Below, one piece after another: positions 8,334 through 15,814 of a stretch of DNA of 23,619 bases. Under the pieces are notes generated by a model. It worked only from the letters and a program-made list of their open reading frames with translations, ran no database searches and had not been told where the DNA came from. The translations under genes were made by a program, and so were the position numbers. Every line of letters starts with the position of its first letter. Position 1 is the first letter of the stretch. The stretch is from Bacteroidales bacterium (GTDB taxonomy: Bacteria > Bacteroidota > Bacteroidia > Bacteroidales > UBA932), in NCBI GenBank assembly GCA_017471085.1, contig JAFUWW010000028.1, positions 1-23,619 on the forward strand, written 5' to 3'.

Positions 8334-9190
8334 GCTTTTTTCTCCATCCGCGACACAAAGCAGTGGATGGTGTTCTTCATGAGCATGGCGATGGTCATGG
8401 GGCCCACTCCGCCGGGAACAGGCGTGATCCAGGAGGCCACGGGCTCGGCGGAGGCGAAATCCACATCGCCGCAGAGTTTCCCTTCGGCGTTGCGGTTCAT
8501 GCCCACGTCGATCACGACGGCTCCGGGCTTCACCATGTCCCCTGTCACCAGGCCGGCCTTGCCGACCGCCACCACCAGCACATCGGCCGTGCGGCAGACC
8601 GCACCCAGGTCGGCGGTGCGGGAATGGGCAATGGTCACCGTGGCGTGACGGTCCAGCAGGAGCTTGGCCATCGGCTTGCCCACGATGTTGCTGCGGCCCA
8701 CCACAACGGCGTTCTTGCCCTTGAGTTCGCAGCCGATGGTGTCAATCATACGCATCACGCCGGCGGGAGTGCAAGGGACAATGCAGTCCTTGCCCAGCCA
8801 CAGACCGGCCACATTGCCGGGGTGGAAACCATCCACGTCCTTTTCCCGGGCGATGGTGTCGATCACTTTCTCCTCGTCGATATGCTTGGGAAGAGGCAGC
8901 TGCACCAGGATGCCGTCCACCACAGGGTCGTTGTTCAGTTCCACGATCTGCTTCAGCAGGGCCTCCTCGGTAATATCGGCCGGGAGTTCCACCAGGCGAG
9001 ATTCCATCCCCGTGTAGGCGGCAGCTTTCACTTTGTTCCGCACATACACCTGGCTGGCAGGGTTCTCCCCTACTATGATCACTACCAGGCAGGGCTTGCG
9101 ACCGTATTCCGCCTCCAGCTGAGGCACTTCCGCGCGGACTTCGTCCTTCACGGCCTGGCTCAATGCTTTTCCGTCAATGATATTTCCCAT
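8330..9190 (-). CDS. folD: Bifunctional methylenetetrahydrofolate dehydrogenase/methenyltetrahydrofolate cyclohydrolase
   Basis: FolD interconverts 5,10-methylene-THF, methenyl-THF and 10-formyl-THF. The last is the formyl donor for PurN and PurH, encoded upstream in the same operon. The 286 residues match the family length and contain its signatures: the Y-x3-K catalytic segment (YVRNK), [28 protein letters not shown], the NADP-binding [11 protein letters not shown], and [11 protein letters not shown] near the C-terminus. It starts 6 bases after the purD stop and is the last gene of the purine operon. Its stop codon overlaps that of metF on the other strand, leaving no room for a terminator between the two converging operons. 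Confidence 0.96.
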   Translation of the reverse strand: MGNIIDGKALSQAVKDEVRAEVPQLEAEYGRKPCLVVIIVGENPASQVYVRNKVKAAAYTGMESRLVELPADITEEALLKQIVELNNDPVVDGILVQLPLPKHIDEEKVIDTIAREKDVDGFHPGNVAGLWLGKDCIVPCTPAGVMRMIDTIGCELKGKNAVVVGRSNIVGKPMAKLLLDRHATVTIAHSRTADLGAVCRTADVLVVAVGKAGLVTGDMVKPGAVVIDVGMNRNAEGKLCGDVDFASAEPVASWITPVPGGVGPMTIAMLMKNTIHCFVSRMEKKA

Positions 9191-9196
9191 AATCTG

Positions 9197-10525
9197 TTAT
9201 TTTTCGAATGCGATGTGTGCAATGTCTTTTCTGTAGAATAAATTATCGCAGGCAATCTTCTCCACCTGGGCGTACACCCGGTCACGGGCGTCGGCAAGGT
9301 CCGCTCCGCCGGAAACCACCATCAGCACGCGGCCGCCATTGGTGAAGACCTTCCCGTCCCGGACGGCCGTGCCCATGTGGTACACTTTGGCATCGACCTG
9401 CTCCAGGCCGGCGATGTCGAACCCTTTCTCGTAGTGGCCAGGATAGCCTTTGGAAGCAAGGACGACGCCGAGGGTTACGCCGTCGGACCAGACGGGGTCA
9501 GCAACCGGAGTGCCGATGGCGACACCTTCAAAAATATCGTAAATGTCGCTCTGCAGCAGCGGGAGCACCACCTCGGTCTCCGGATCGCCGAAGCGGGCGT
9601 TGAACTCGATTACCTTGATGCCCTGCGGAGTCTTCATAAGGCCACCATAAAGGACGCCGGAAAGCGGCAGCCCTTTGGCGCACATGGCCGATGCCGCCTT
9701 GCACATGATTTCCTTATAGGCGAATCTGCGGTCTTCCTCCGTAATGAACGGAAGGCCGGTATAGGCGCCCATGCCGCCGGTATTGGGTCCCTTGTCGCCG
9801 TCGAAGGCCCGTTTGTGGTCCTGCGAAAGCGGCATCGGGTACACCCGCTCCCCGTCCACGAAGCAGAGGAAGGAGAATTCCGGTCCGGTGAGGAAGTCCT
9901 CCACCACCACCCGTCCTTCGCCGAAGGTGTGGTCCAGGAGCATGTCGGCCAGTGCCGCACGGGCCTCGGCCTGGTCCTGGGCAATTACCACGCCCTTTCC
10001 GGCAGCCAGGCCGTCGTACTTGAGCACGGCCGGGAAGGGCCGGGAGAGCACATAGGAGAGCGCCTCGTCAAAATCGGAGAAACTGCGGTAGGCGGCGGTA
10101 GGGATTCCGGCGCTTTCCATCAGTTCCTTGGCAAACTCCTTCGAGCTCTCGATGGCGGTGGCCGCCTGGGTGTGCCCGAAAATCTTGAGTCCTGCGGCCC
10201 GGAAGGAATCCACGATACCGGCCGCCAGGGCGGCCTCGGGCCCCACGACGGTGAGATCGACGCCATTTTCCAGCGCGAAAGCCTTCAAGCCCTCTACATC
10301 CGTGTCTTTCAGCGGAACGTTGAACGCCTGTGCGCCGATACCGGCATTACCGGGAGCGCAGTAGATTTTCTCTACCTGCGGGCTGCGGCTGAGGGCATCC
10401 ACGATGGCATGCTCACGGCCGCCGCCGCCGACTACCAGCACGGTTTTTCCCAGACAATTCTCCAGGTTGATTTCCTTGGCTCCGGCAGCGGATCTTTGCG
10501 AAGGAAGCGGATAAACTAAGCCCAT
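9197..10525 (-). CDS. purD: Phosphoribosylamine-glycine ligase (GAR synthetase)
   Basis: PurD joins phosphoribosylamine, the product of PurF, to glycine using ATP. It is an ATP-grasp enzyme. The N-domain shows VLVVGGGGREHAI and VVGPEAALAAGI, the ATP-grasp part has KYDGLAAGKGV, and the metal-binding end of the grasp is EFNARFGDPE. With the ATG at 10525 the protein has 442 residues, slightly longer than usual, because about 27 residues precede the conserved first strand (KTVLVVGGGG). An ATG at 10591 in the same frame would translate through the GC-rich palindrome at 10554-10573 and is unlikely. A non-ATG start closer to the domain remains possible, so the N-terminus is the uncertain part. The gap to purH is 78 bases, the largest in the operon. 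Confidence 0.93.
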   Translation of the reverse strand: MGLVYPLPSQRSAAGAKEINLENCLGKTVLVVGGGGREHAIVDALSRSPQVEKIYCAPGNAGIGAQAFNVPLKDTDVEGLKAFALENGVDLTVVGPEAALAAGIVDSFRAAGLKIFGHTQAATAIESSKEFAKELMESAGIPTAAYRSFSDFDEALSYVLSRPFPAVLKYDGLAAGKGVVIAQDQAEARAALADMLLDHTFGEGRVVVEDFLTGPEFSFLCFVDGERVYPMPLSQDHKRAFDGDKGPNTGGMGAYTGLPFITEEDRRFAYKEIMCKAASAMCAKGLPLSGVLYGGLMKTPQGIKVIEFNARFGDPETEVVLPLLQSDIYDIFEGVAIGTPVADPVWSDGVTLGVVLASKGYPGHYEKGFDIAGLEQVDAKVYHMGTAVRDGKVFTNGGRVLMVVSGGADLADARDRVYAQVEKIACDNLFYRKDIAHIAFEK

Positions 10526-10553
10526 ACTATTTCGATTTTTACCAATTTTAAGT

Positions 10554-10573
10554 CCCTCCCCCGAGGGGGAGGG
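10554..10573. repeat. GC-only palindrome between purH and purD
   Basis: CCCTCCCCC (10554-10562) and GGGGGAGGG (10565-10573) form a perfect 9-bp inverted repeat around GA. There is no adjacent T-run on either strand, so it is not a standard terminator. In the purH-purD spacer it would make a very stable RNA hairpin. It has the look of a repetitive extragenic palindrome, although only one copy is in this window. Confidence 0.7.
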
Positions 10574-10603
10574 GGTTCGACTATTGGTCAACCATTGATT
10601 CGA

Positions 10604-12133
10604 TCAATGTTTGAAGTGTCTTACGCCCGTGAAGAGCATCGTAATACCCAGTTCATCGGCCTTGGCGATGGCATCCGCGTCGCGGATGCTGCCGCCGGGC
10701 TGGACGATGGTGGTCACGCCGTACCTGGCGGCGAGGGCGACCGTGTCATCGAAAGGCAGGAAGCCGTCGGAAGCGAGCACCAGCCCCTCCGTGAAGCCGG
10801 CGTTCTTCGCCTCGTTCAGGGCAATCTCGGCCGATCCCACACGGTTGGTCTGTCCGGCGCCGATACCGATGGTATGGTTGTCGCGGACCACGGCGATGGC
10901 ATTCGATTTCACGTGCTTCACGATCTTCCAGCCGAAGTTGGCATCGGCGAGCTGGGCCTCGGTGGGCTTCACCCGGGTCACGCACATTTCAGGAATCACC
11001 TTCTCCACCTGGGTATCCAGCTGCTGGGCCAGGAGGCCGCCGTTCACGCTGATATACTGCGGAACAACGGCGTCGGAGCGGGTCATGTCCACCTTCATCA
11101 CGCGGAGGTTCTTCTTGGTGGAGAGAATCTCCAGGGCCTCGGGCGTATAGTCGGGAGCGATGACGATTTCCAGGAAGATGGGCTTCATCCCGGCGGCGAC
11201 TTCGGCGGAGAGGGTGCGGTTCACGCCCACAATACCGCCATAGATGCTCACCTTGTCGGCCTCATAGGCGGCCTGCCAGGCTTCCTCGATGGTCTTGCCG
11301 ACGGCGGCGCCGCAAGGGTTCATGTGTTTGAGGGCCACGCAGAAAGGTTCCTCGAAGTCCCGCAGCACGTTCAGGGCAGCATTGGCATCCTGGATGTTGT
11401 TGTAAGAGAGTTCCTTGCCCTGAATCTGGGTAGCGAAGGCCAGCGAGAACGGGGCAGGTTCCAGCGCAGCGTAGAAATTGGCGCTCTGGTGCGGGTTCTC
11501 GCCATAACGGAGGCCCTGCTTCAGATCGTACTCCAGGAAGAGTTTCTCGTTCAGTCCGGCCTGCTTGCGCATGTAGGTGGCGATGCAGGCGTCGTATTCG
11601 GCCGTATGGGTATAGGCCTTGGCGCTGAGTTTCAGGCGGGTTTCGGCCGATGTCCTGCCGTTTTCGCGGAGCTCGGCGAGCACCGTGTCATAGTCGGCAG
11701 GGTTGCAGACGATGGTCACGTCCTTCCAGTTCTTGGCGGCGCTGCGCACCATGGAAGGGCCTCCGATGTCGATATTCTCGATGGCATCCTCCAGGGTGAC
11801 GCCTTCCTTGGCGATGGTCTGCTTGAAAGGATAGAGATTCACGCACACCAGGTCGATGGTTTCAATGCCGTTCTCCACGAGGGTCTCCATGTGGGCGGGA
11901 ACATCCCGGCGGGCCAGGATGCCGCCATGTACCTTGGGATGCAGGGTTTTCACCCGGCCGTCCAGGATTTCCGGAAATCCGGTCACCTCGGAGATGCCGA
12001 TGGTCTTCACGCCTTTTGACTCCAGCAGTTTCTGGGTACCACCGGTGGCAATAATCTCCCAACCCAGGTCTACAAGGCCCTGGACAAACTCAACAAGACC
12101 CGTCTTGTCGCTTACACTAACTAACGCTCGCAT
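10604..12133 (-). CDS. purH: Bifunctional AICAR formyltransferase/IMP cyclohydrolase
   Basis: PurH performs the last two steps to IMP: formylation of AICAR by 10-formyl-THF and ring closure. The 509 residues cover both domains at full length. The N-terminal cyclohydrolase (about 1-195) shows ALVSVSDKTGL, ATGGTQKLL and DGRVKTLHPKVHGG. The C-terminal transformylase has the catalytic Lys-His in CVALKHMNPCG and ends with the usual VQPGGSIRD...MLFTGVRHFKH. The start overlaps the end of purN by 13 bases, so purN and purH are probably translationally coupled. Both formyl-transfer enzymes thus sit next to each other, two genes upstream of folD, which makes their cofactor. Confidence 0.97.
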   Translation of the reverse strand: MRALVSVSDKTGLVEFVQGLVDLGWEIIATGGTQKLLESKGVKTIGISEVTGFPEILDGRVKTLHPKVHGGILARRDVPAHMETLVENGIETIDLVCVNLYPFKQTIAKEGVTLEDAIENIDIGGPSMVRSAAKNWKDVTIVCNPADYDTVLAELRENGRTSAETRLKLSAKAYTHTAEYDACIATYMRKQAGLNEKLFLEYDLKQGLRYGENPHQSANFYAALEPAPFSLAFATQIQGKELSYNNIQDANAALNVLRDFEEPFCVALKHMNPCGAAVGKTIEEAWQAAYEADKVSIYGGIVGVNRTLSAEVAAGMKPIFLEIVIAPDYTPEALEILSTKKNLRVMKVDMTRSDAVVPQYISVNGGLLAQQLDTQVEKVIPEMCVTRVKPTEAQLADANFGWKIVKHVKSNAIAVVRDNHTIGIGAGQTNRVGSAEIALNEAKNAGFTEGLVLASDGFLPFDDTVALAARYGVTTIVQPGGSIRDADAIAKADELGITMLFTGVRHFKH

Positions 12134-12690
12134 AATAATTTATTAATAGTTTCTACATATAATTCGTGTTCGATCACCTGCCCCAGGCGGTGCACCTCGG
12201 CAGGGTCGGAGCCTTCGTACGGGAAGGCGCGCTGGGCGATGATCTTGCCTCCGTCCAGTTCGGCATTCACCCAATGGATGGTGATGCCATATACCTTCAC
12301 ACCGTAAGCCACCGCATCTTCCACGGCATGCGCACCCTTGAAAGAAGGCAGCAGCGATGGGTGGATGTTGATGATTTTTCCGTCATAGGCCGTCAGCAGG
12401 GTGTCCCCTACGATCCGCATATAGCCCGCCAGGCACACCAGATCCACCTTTTTGGCATCCAATATCTTCACGATCTCCGCCTCGAAGGCAGCCTTGGACG
12501 GATAGTCCTTCGGGGAAAAAACGAAGGTCTCCACCCCCAGTTCACGGGCCCGGTCAATAACGGCGGCGCCCGGCTTGTCACACACCATCACGGCCACGCC
12601 GGCATCGATCACGCCCGAAGCGCAAGCCTTGGCGATCGCTACGAAATTGGTGCCGGTACCGCTGGCAAATACAGCTAACTGCTTTTTCAT
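12121..12690 (-). CDS. purN: Phosphoribosylglycinamide formyltransferase
   Basis: PurN transfers the formyl group of 10-formyl-THF to GAR. The 189-residue length is typical. The phosphate-binding loop appears as ASGTGTN (residues 9-15; Ala instead of the more common Gly at the first position). The catalytic Asn-His pair is in INIHPSLLPSFKGAHA, and the catalytic Asp is in WVNAELDGG. Its ATG overlaps the purM stop by 4 bases (ATGA) and its end overlaps purH by 13 bases, so it is embedded in a translationally coupled purM-purN-purH block. Confidence 0.96.
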   Translation of the reverse strand: MKKQLAVFASGTGTNFVAIAKACASGVIDAGVAVMVCDKPGAAVIDRARELGVETFVFSPKDYPSKAAFEAEIVKILDAKKVDLVCLAGYMRIVGDTLLTAYDGKIINIHPSLLPSFKGAHAVEDAVAYGVKVYGITIHWVNAELDGGKIIAQRAFPYEGSDPAEVHRLGQVIEHELYVETINKLLCER

Positions 12691-13718
12691 TTCAGGACGA
12701 TGTTAACACCCGGAACATCCGTAACTTGGCCGATAACAGCGGCTTTCTCACCGTGGGAAGCCAGGATGGAAATGACCTTCCCGGCCTCGGAAGCATCTAC
12801 GACGGCAATCATGCCGATACCCATGTTGAAGATGTTGAACATCTCACGGTGCGGGACGCCGCCCCACTTCTCCAGCATCTTGAACACGGGGAGGATTTCC
12901 CAGGTACCTTCCTGGATTTCCAGGCCCTGGCCTTCCTGAAGCACGCGCGGGATATTCTCGTCGAAGCCGCCGCCCGTAATATGGCAGATACCGTGCACGT
13001 CGCACTGGCGGATCACGTCCAGCATCTGTTTCACGTAAATCCTGGTGGGGGTCAGGAGCACTTCACCCAGTTTGCGGCCGCCGAATTCGGGAATCTCGTC
13101 CGTATAGCTGAGTCCGGCATCGGCCACGATCTTCCTCACCAGGGAGAAGCCGTTGGAGTGGACGCCGGTAGAGGCTACGCCGACCAGGACATCCCCTACC
13201 TTCACCTTGGAACCGTCGATGAGCCTGGATTTCTCCACCACGCCGGTGGTATAGCCGGCGATATCGTATTCATCGCCCTCGTACATGCCGGGCATCTCCG
13301 CCGTTTCGCCGCCCACCAGCGCACAGCCGGCCTGGCGGCAGCCTTCGGCCACACCGGCCACAATGGCCTCCACTTTCTCCGGAACATTGTGACCCAAAGC
13401 CACATAGTCCAGGAAAATGAGCGGTTCGGCCCCCTGTGCCAGTACATCGTTCACGCACATGGCCACGGCGTCGATACCGATGGTGTCGTGCTTGTCCAGG
13501 GCGAAGGCGATCTTCAGTTTGGTTCCCACGCCGTCGGTGCCGCTCACAAGGACCGGCTCCTTGATATTCAGGGCGGACAGGTCGAACATACCGCCGAACG
13601 AGCCGATATTTCCCATCGACCCGGTGCGGGAAGTGGATGCTACGTACTGCTTGATCCTGCGGACAACTTCGTATCCGGCTTCCAGGTTTACACCTGCGTT
13701 TTCGTAAGTTTTGGCCAT
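12687..13718 (-). CDS. purM: Phosphoribosylformylglycinamidine cyclo-ligase (AIR synthetase)
   Basis: PurM closes the imidazole ring of FGAM with ATP to give AIR. The 343 residues are the standard length. Characteristic segments are SGTDGVGTKLKIA, the metal/ATP segment CVNDVLAQGAEPL, GGETAEMPGMY, ASTGVHSNGFSL and ITGGGFDENIPR. It starts only 3 bases after the purF stop and overlaps purN, so it lies in the tightly packed centre of the operon. Nothing in the sequence departs from the family. Confidence 0.97.
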   Translation of the reverse strand: MAKTYENAGVNLEAGYEVVRRIKQYVASTSRTGSMGNIGSFGGMFDLSALNIKEPVLVSGTDGVGTKLKIAFALDKHDTIGIDAVAMCVNDVLAQGAEPLIFLDYVALGHNVPEKVEAIVAGVAEGCRQAGCALVGGETAEMPGMYEGDEYDIAGYTTGVVEKSRLIDGSKVKVGDVLVGVASTGVHSNGFSLVRKIVADAGLSYTDEIPEFGGRKLGEVLLTPTRIYVKQMLDVIRQCDVHGICHITGGGFDENIPRVLQEGQGLEIQEGTWEILPVFKMLEKWGGVPHREMFNIFNMGIGMIAVVDASEAGKVISILASHGEKAAVIGQVTDVPGVNIVLK

Positions 13719-13721
13719 AGT

Positions 13722-15083
13722 TTATTCGTTTTCAACTATTTCTTCGTCATAAAGGAGGGTAGGATATTCGCCCGTGAAACAGGCCTGGCAGGGATCCGTG
13801 CAGCCGAAGCAGGAGTCGCGGGTGGATTCCGGACTGAGATACCCCAGGGAATCGGCCCCGATGGCCTGCCTGGCCTCTTCCAGGGTCCGGTGCGAACAGA
13901 GCAGTTCTTCCGGGGTGGACGTGTCCACGCCATAGTGGCAGGTGAAGCGCATCATGGGGCTGGCGATACGCACGTGCACCTCGGTGGCGCCCGCCTCCCG
14001 CAGCAGCTTCACGATCTTGAGGGAGGTGGTGCCGCGGACGATGGAGTCGTCCACCAGCACGATCCGTTTCCCTTCCACGATGCTCCTCACGGGGGAAAGC
14101 TTCATCTTCACGCCCAGTTCACGCAGCGACTGTACCGGCTGGATGAAGGTCCGGCCCACATATTTGTGCTTCACAAGGCCCATTTCGTAGGGAATGCCGC
14201 TTTCTTCGGCATAGCCCATGGCGGCACTGAGGCTGGATTCGGGAACGCCCACCACGATGTCGGCATCGGCCGGGCACTCCCTGTAAAGCCGGCGGCCGGC
14301 TTCCTTGCGGTAGGCATGCACGTTGCAGCCGTCGATGTCGCTGTCCGGACGGGCGAAATAGATATACTCCATCGCACACATCCTGTGGCGGGAGAAATGG
14401 GAATACAGCGTGCTGCGGATGCCGTGGTGGTCCAGCGAAACAATCTCGCCGGGATGGATGTCCCGGATGAAGGTGGCGCCCATGATCTCGAAGGCGCAGG
14501 ACTCGCTGCTCACCACGTAACCGTCGCCCAGCTTGCCGATGCACAGGGGCTTGATGCCGAATTTGTCGCGGCACGCATAGATACGGTTCTTGGTCATGAT
14601 CACAAAGGTGAAACCGCCTTCGATCATGTTCAGGGCCTTGACGATCTTCACGATACGGTCGCCGGGCGTACCTTTCTTGATCAGATGGGCCAGCAGTTCG
14701 CTGTCGGTGTCGGTCTGGAAGATGGAACCCCGCTTTTCCAGATACTCGGCCACCTGGCGGGCATTCACCAGGTTGCCCTCGCCGGCAATGGCGAAATCGC
14801 CCGTATGATGGCGGAAATAGAGCGGTTCCACATTGTCCAGGCCGCCCTTGGAGGCATTGGCATACTTGACGCTGCCGATTCCCATGCGGCCGGGGAGATG
14901 GTCCAGTTCGCCGTTGGTAAAGATTTCACTCAGAAGGCCCTGCCCCCTGTAACGATGGCTCTGTCCCTGATGGTCGAAGGTGATGATGCCACCGCCTTCC
15001 TGTCCCCGGTGCTGGAGATTGTGAAGTCCGTAATAGATAAAGGTCGATGCGTTTTCTACGCCGTATACTGCCAGTACGCCCAT
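13722..15083 (-). CDS. purF: Amidophosphoribosyltransferase with degenerate glutaminase active site
   Basis: The 453-residue protein is colinear with the B. subtilis-type PurF, which makes phosphoribosylamine from PRPP. The transferase half is well kept: PRPP loop VLVDDSIVRGTTS (342-354), flexible loop KYVGRTFIQP, and iron-sulfur-type cysteines (Cys236, Cys382 and a cluster at 425-435). The N-terminal Ntn glutaminase fold is full length, but its catalytic residues are replaced. The Cys1 nucleophile position is the initiator Met (MGVLAVYG against CGVFGIWG). GHVRYAT has become GSVKYAN (Ser71, Lys73, Asn76), AHNGN has become AGEGN (Gly101, Glu102), and G(L/I)RPL has become GIKPL. In-frame sequence upstream back to a stop codes for no Cys and no other ATG. 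I infer an ammonia-dependent enzyme. It sits 4 bases after purC and 3 before purM. Confidence 0.93.
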   Translation of the reverse strand: MGVLAVYGVENASTFIYYGLHNLQHRGQEGGGIITFDHQGQSHRYRGQGLLSEIFTNGELDHLPGRMGIGSVKYANASKGGLDNVEPLYFRHHTGDFAIAGEGNLVNARQVAEYLEKRGSIFQTDTDSELLAHLIKKGTPGDRIVKIVKALNMIEGGFTFVIMTKNRIYACRDKFGIKPLCIGKLGDGYVVSSESCAFEIMGATFIRDIHPGEIVSLDHHGIRSTLYSHFSRHRMCAMEYIYFARPDSDIDGCNVHAYRKEAGRRLYRECPADADIVVGVPESSLSAAMGYAEESGIPYEMGLVKHKYVGRTFIQPVQSLRELGVKMKLSPVRSIVEGKRIVLVDDSIVRGTTSLKIVKLLREAGATEVHVRIASPMMRFTCHYGVDTSTPEELLCSHRTLEEARQAIGADSLGYLSPESTRDSCFGCTDPCQACFTGEYPTLLYDEEIVENE

Positions 15084-15087
15084 CTTG

Positions 15088-15810
15088 CTATGATTCCTTG
15101 ATTTGATTCAGTCTGTCCAATACTATCCTGTACGATTCCACCACGCGGCTCAGGTCCAGGCGGAAGCGGTCCTTGTCCAGCCGGTCTCCGGTCTCCGAAT
15201 CCCAGAGGCGGCAGGTGTCCGGGCTGATTTCATCGGAGATGATGATGGCGCACGTGTCGGAAGCCCTTCCGAATTCGAGTTTCATGTCCACCAGTTCGAT
15301 TCCCGCTTTCAGGAAGAGCGGGCCAAGCAGGTCGTTCACGCGGCGGGCCCTGTTGTACATGAGGTCCAGGTCCTGATACGAAGCCAGGCCAAGGGCCACG
15401 GCGTGGTCGCGGTTGATGAACGGATCGTCCAGTTCGTCGTTGTTGTAACGCAGGTCCACGATGGTGTTGGGATGCCGGAAACCTTCCTCCACACCCAGGC
15501 GGGCGGCCAGCGAGCCGGCGATCCGGTTGTGCACCACCACCTGGAGGGGGATGATCTCGATCTTGCGGCACAGCTGCTCCGTATCGCCCAGGGTGCTGAT
15601 GTAATGGGTCTCCACCCCGTTGCGGTTCAGATAGTCCAGCAGAATGGCCGATATCTGGTTGTCCAGGGCGCCTTTTCCCTTGAAACGGGCCCGCTTCACA
15701 TTGTTGTAGGCGACCGCCACGTCTTTGTAGCGGAAAATAACCTGGTCGGGGTTGTCCGTCGCAAAGACCTGCTTCTCGTTTCCTTCAAAAATTAACTCTC
15801 CCTTTATCAT
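15088..15810 (-). CDS. purC: SAICAR synthetase (phosphoribosylaminoimidazole-succinocarboxamide synthase), classical type
   Basis: PurC adds aspartate to CAIR with ATP to give SAICAR. The 240 residues align along their length with the E. coli/B. subtilis type: KGELIFEGNEKQVF (ATP-binding start), KRARFKGKGALDNQIS, IIPLQVVVHNRIAGS, LRYNNDELDDP, KLEFGRASD and DEISPDTCRLWDSETGDRLDKDRFR. The start at 15810 is chosen because it is 4 bases after the purL stop and gives the family N-terminus; an ATG at 15849 would overlap purL and add an unsupported tail. It is not the ~310-residue PurC that I know from Bacteroides. A second, different PurC-family gene begins the same operon (20030-20710). Confidence 0.95.
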   Translation of the reverse strand: MIKGELIFEGNEKQVFATDNPDQVIFRYKDVAVAYNNVKRARFKGKGALDNQISAILLDYLNRNGVETHYISTLGDTEQLCRKIEIIPLQVVVHNRIAGSLAARLGVEEGFRHPNTIVDLRYNNDELDDPFINRDHAVALGLASYQDLDLMYNRARRVNDLLGPLFLKAGIELVDMKLEFGRASDTCAIIISDEISPDTCRLWDSETGDRLDKDRFRLDLSRVVESYRIVLDRLNQIKES

Positions 15811-15814
15811 GGTA

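Noticed and set aside
10554..10573. Terminator between purH and purD
   Set aside because: A strong stem is present, but no T-run follows on either strand, and purD and folD have no other visible promoter.
12726..15101. 791-codon ORF antisense to purM and purF
   Set aside because: Spans two well-supported genes in an opposite frame, with composition typical of a shadow frame.
15083..15110. An upstream PurF start that would restore a Cys nucleophile or propeptide
   Set aside because: The frame upstream of the ATG reads IKSRNHSK after a stop, with no Cys and no ATG, and the purC coding region ends there.
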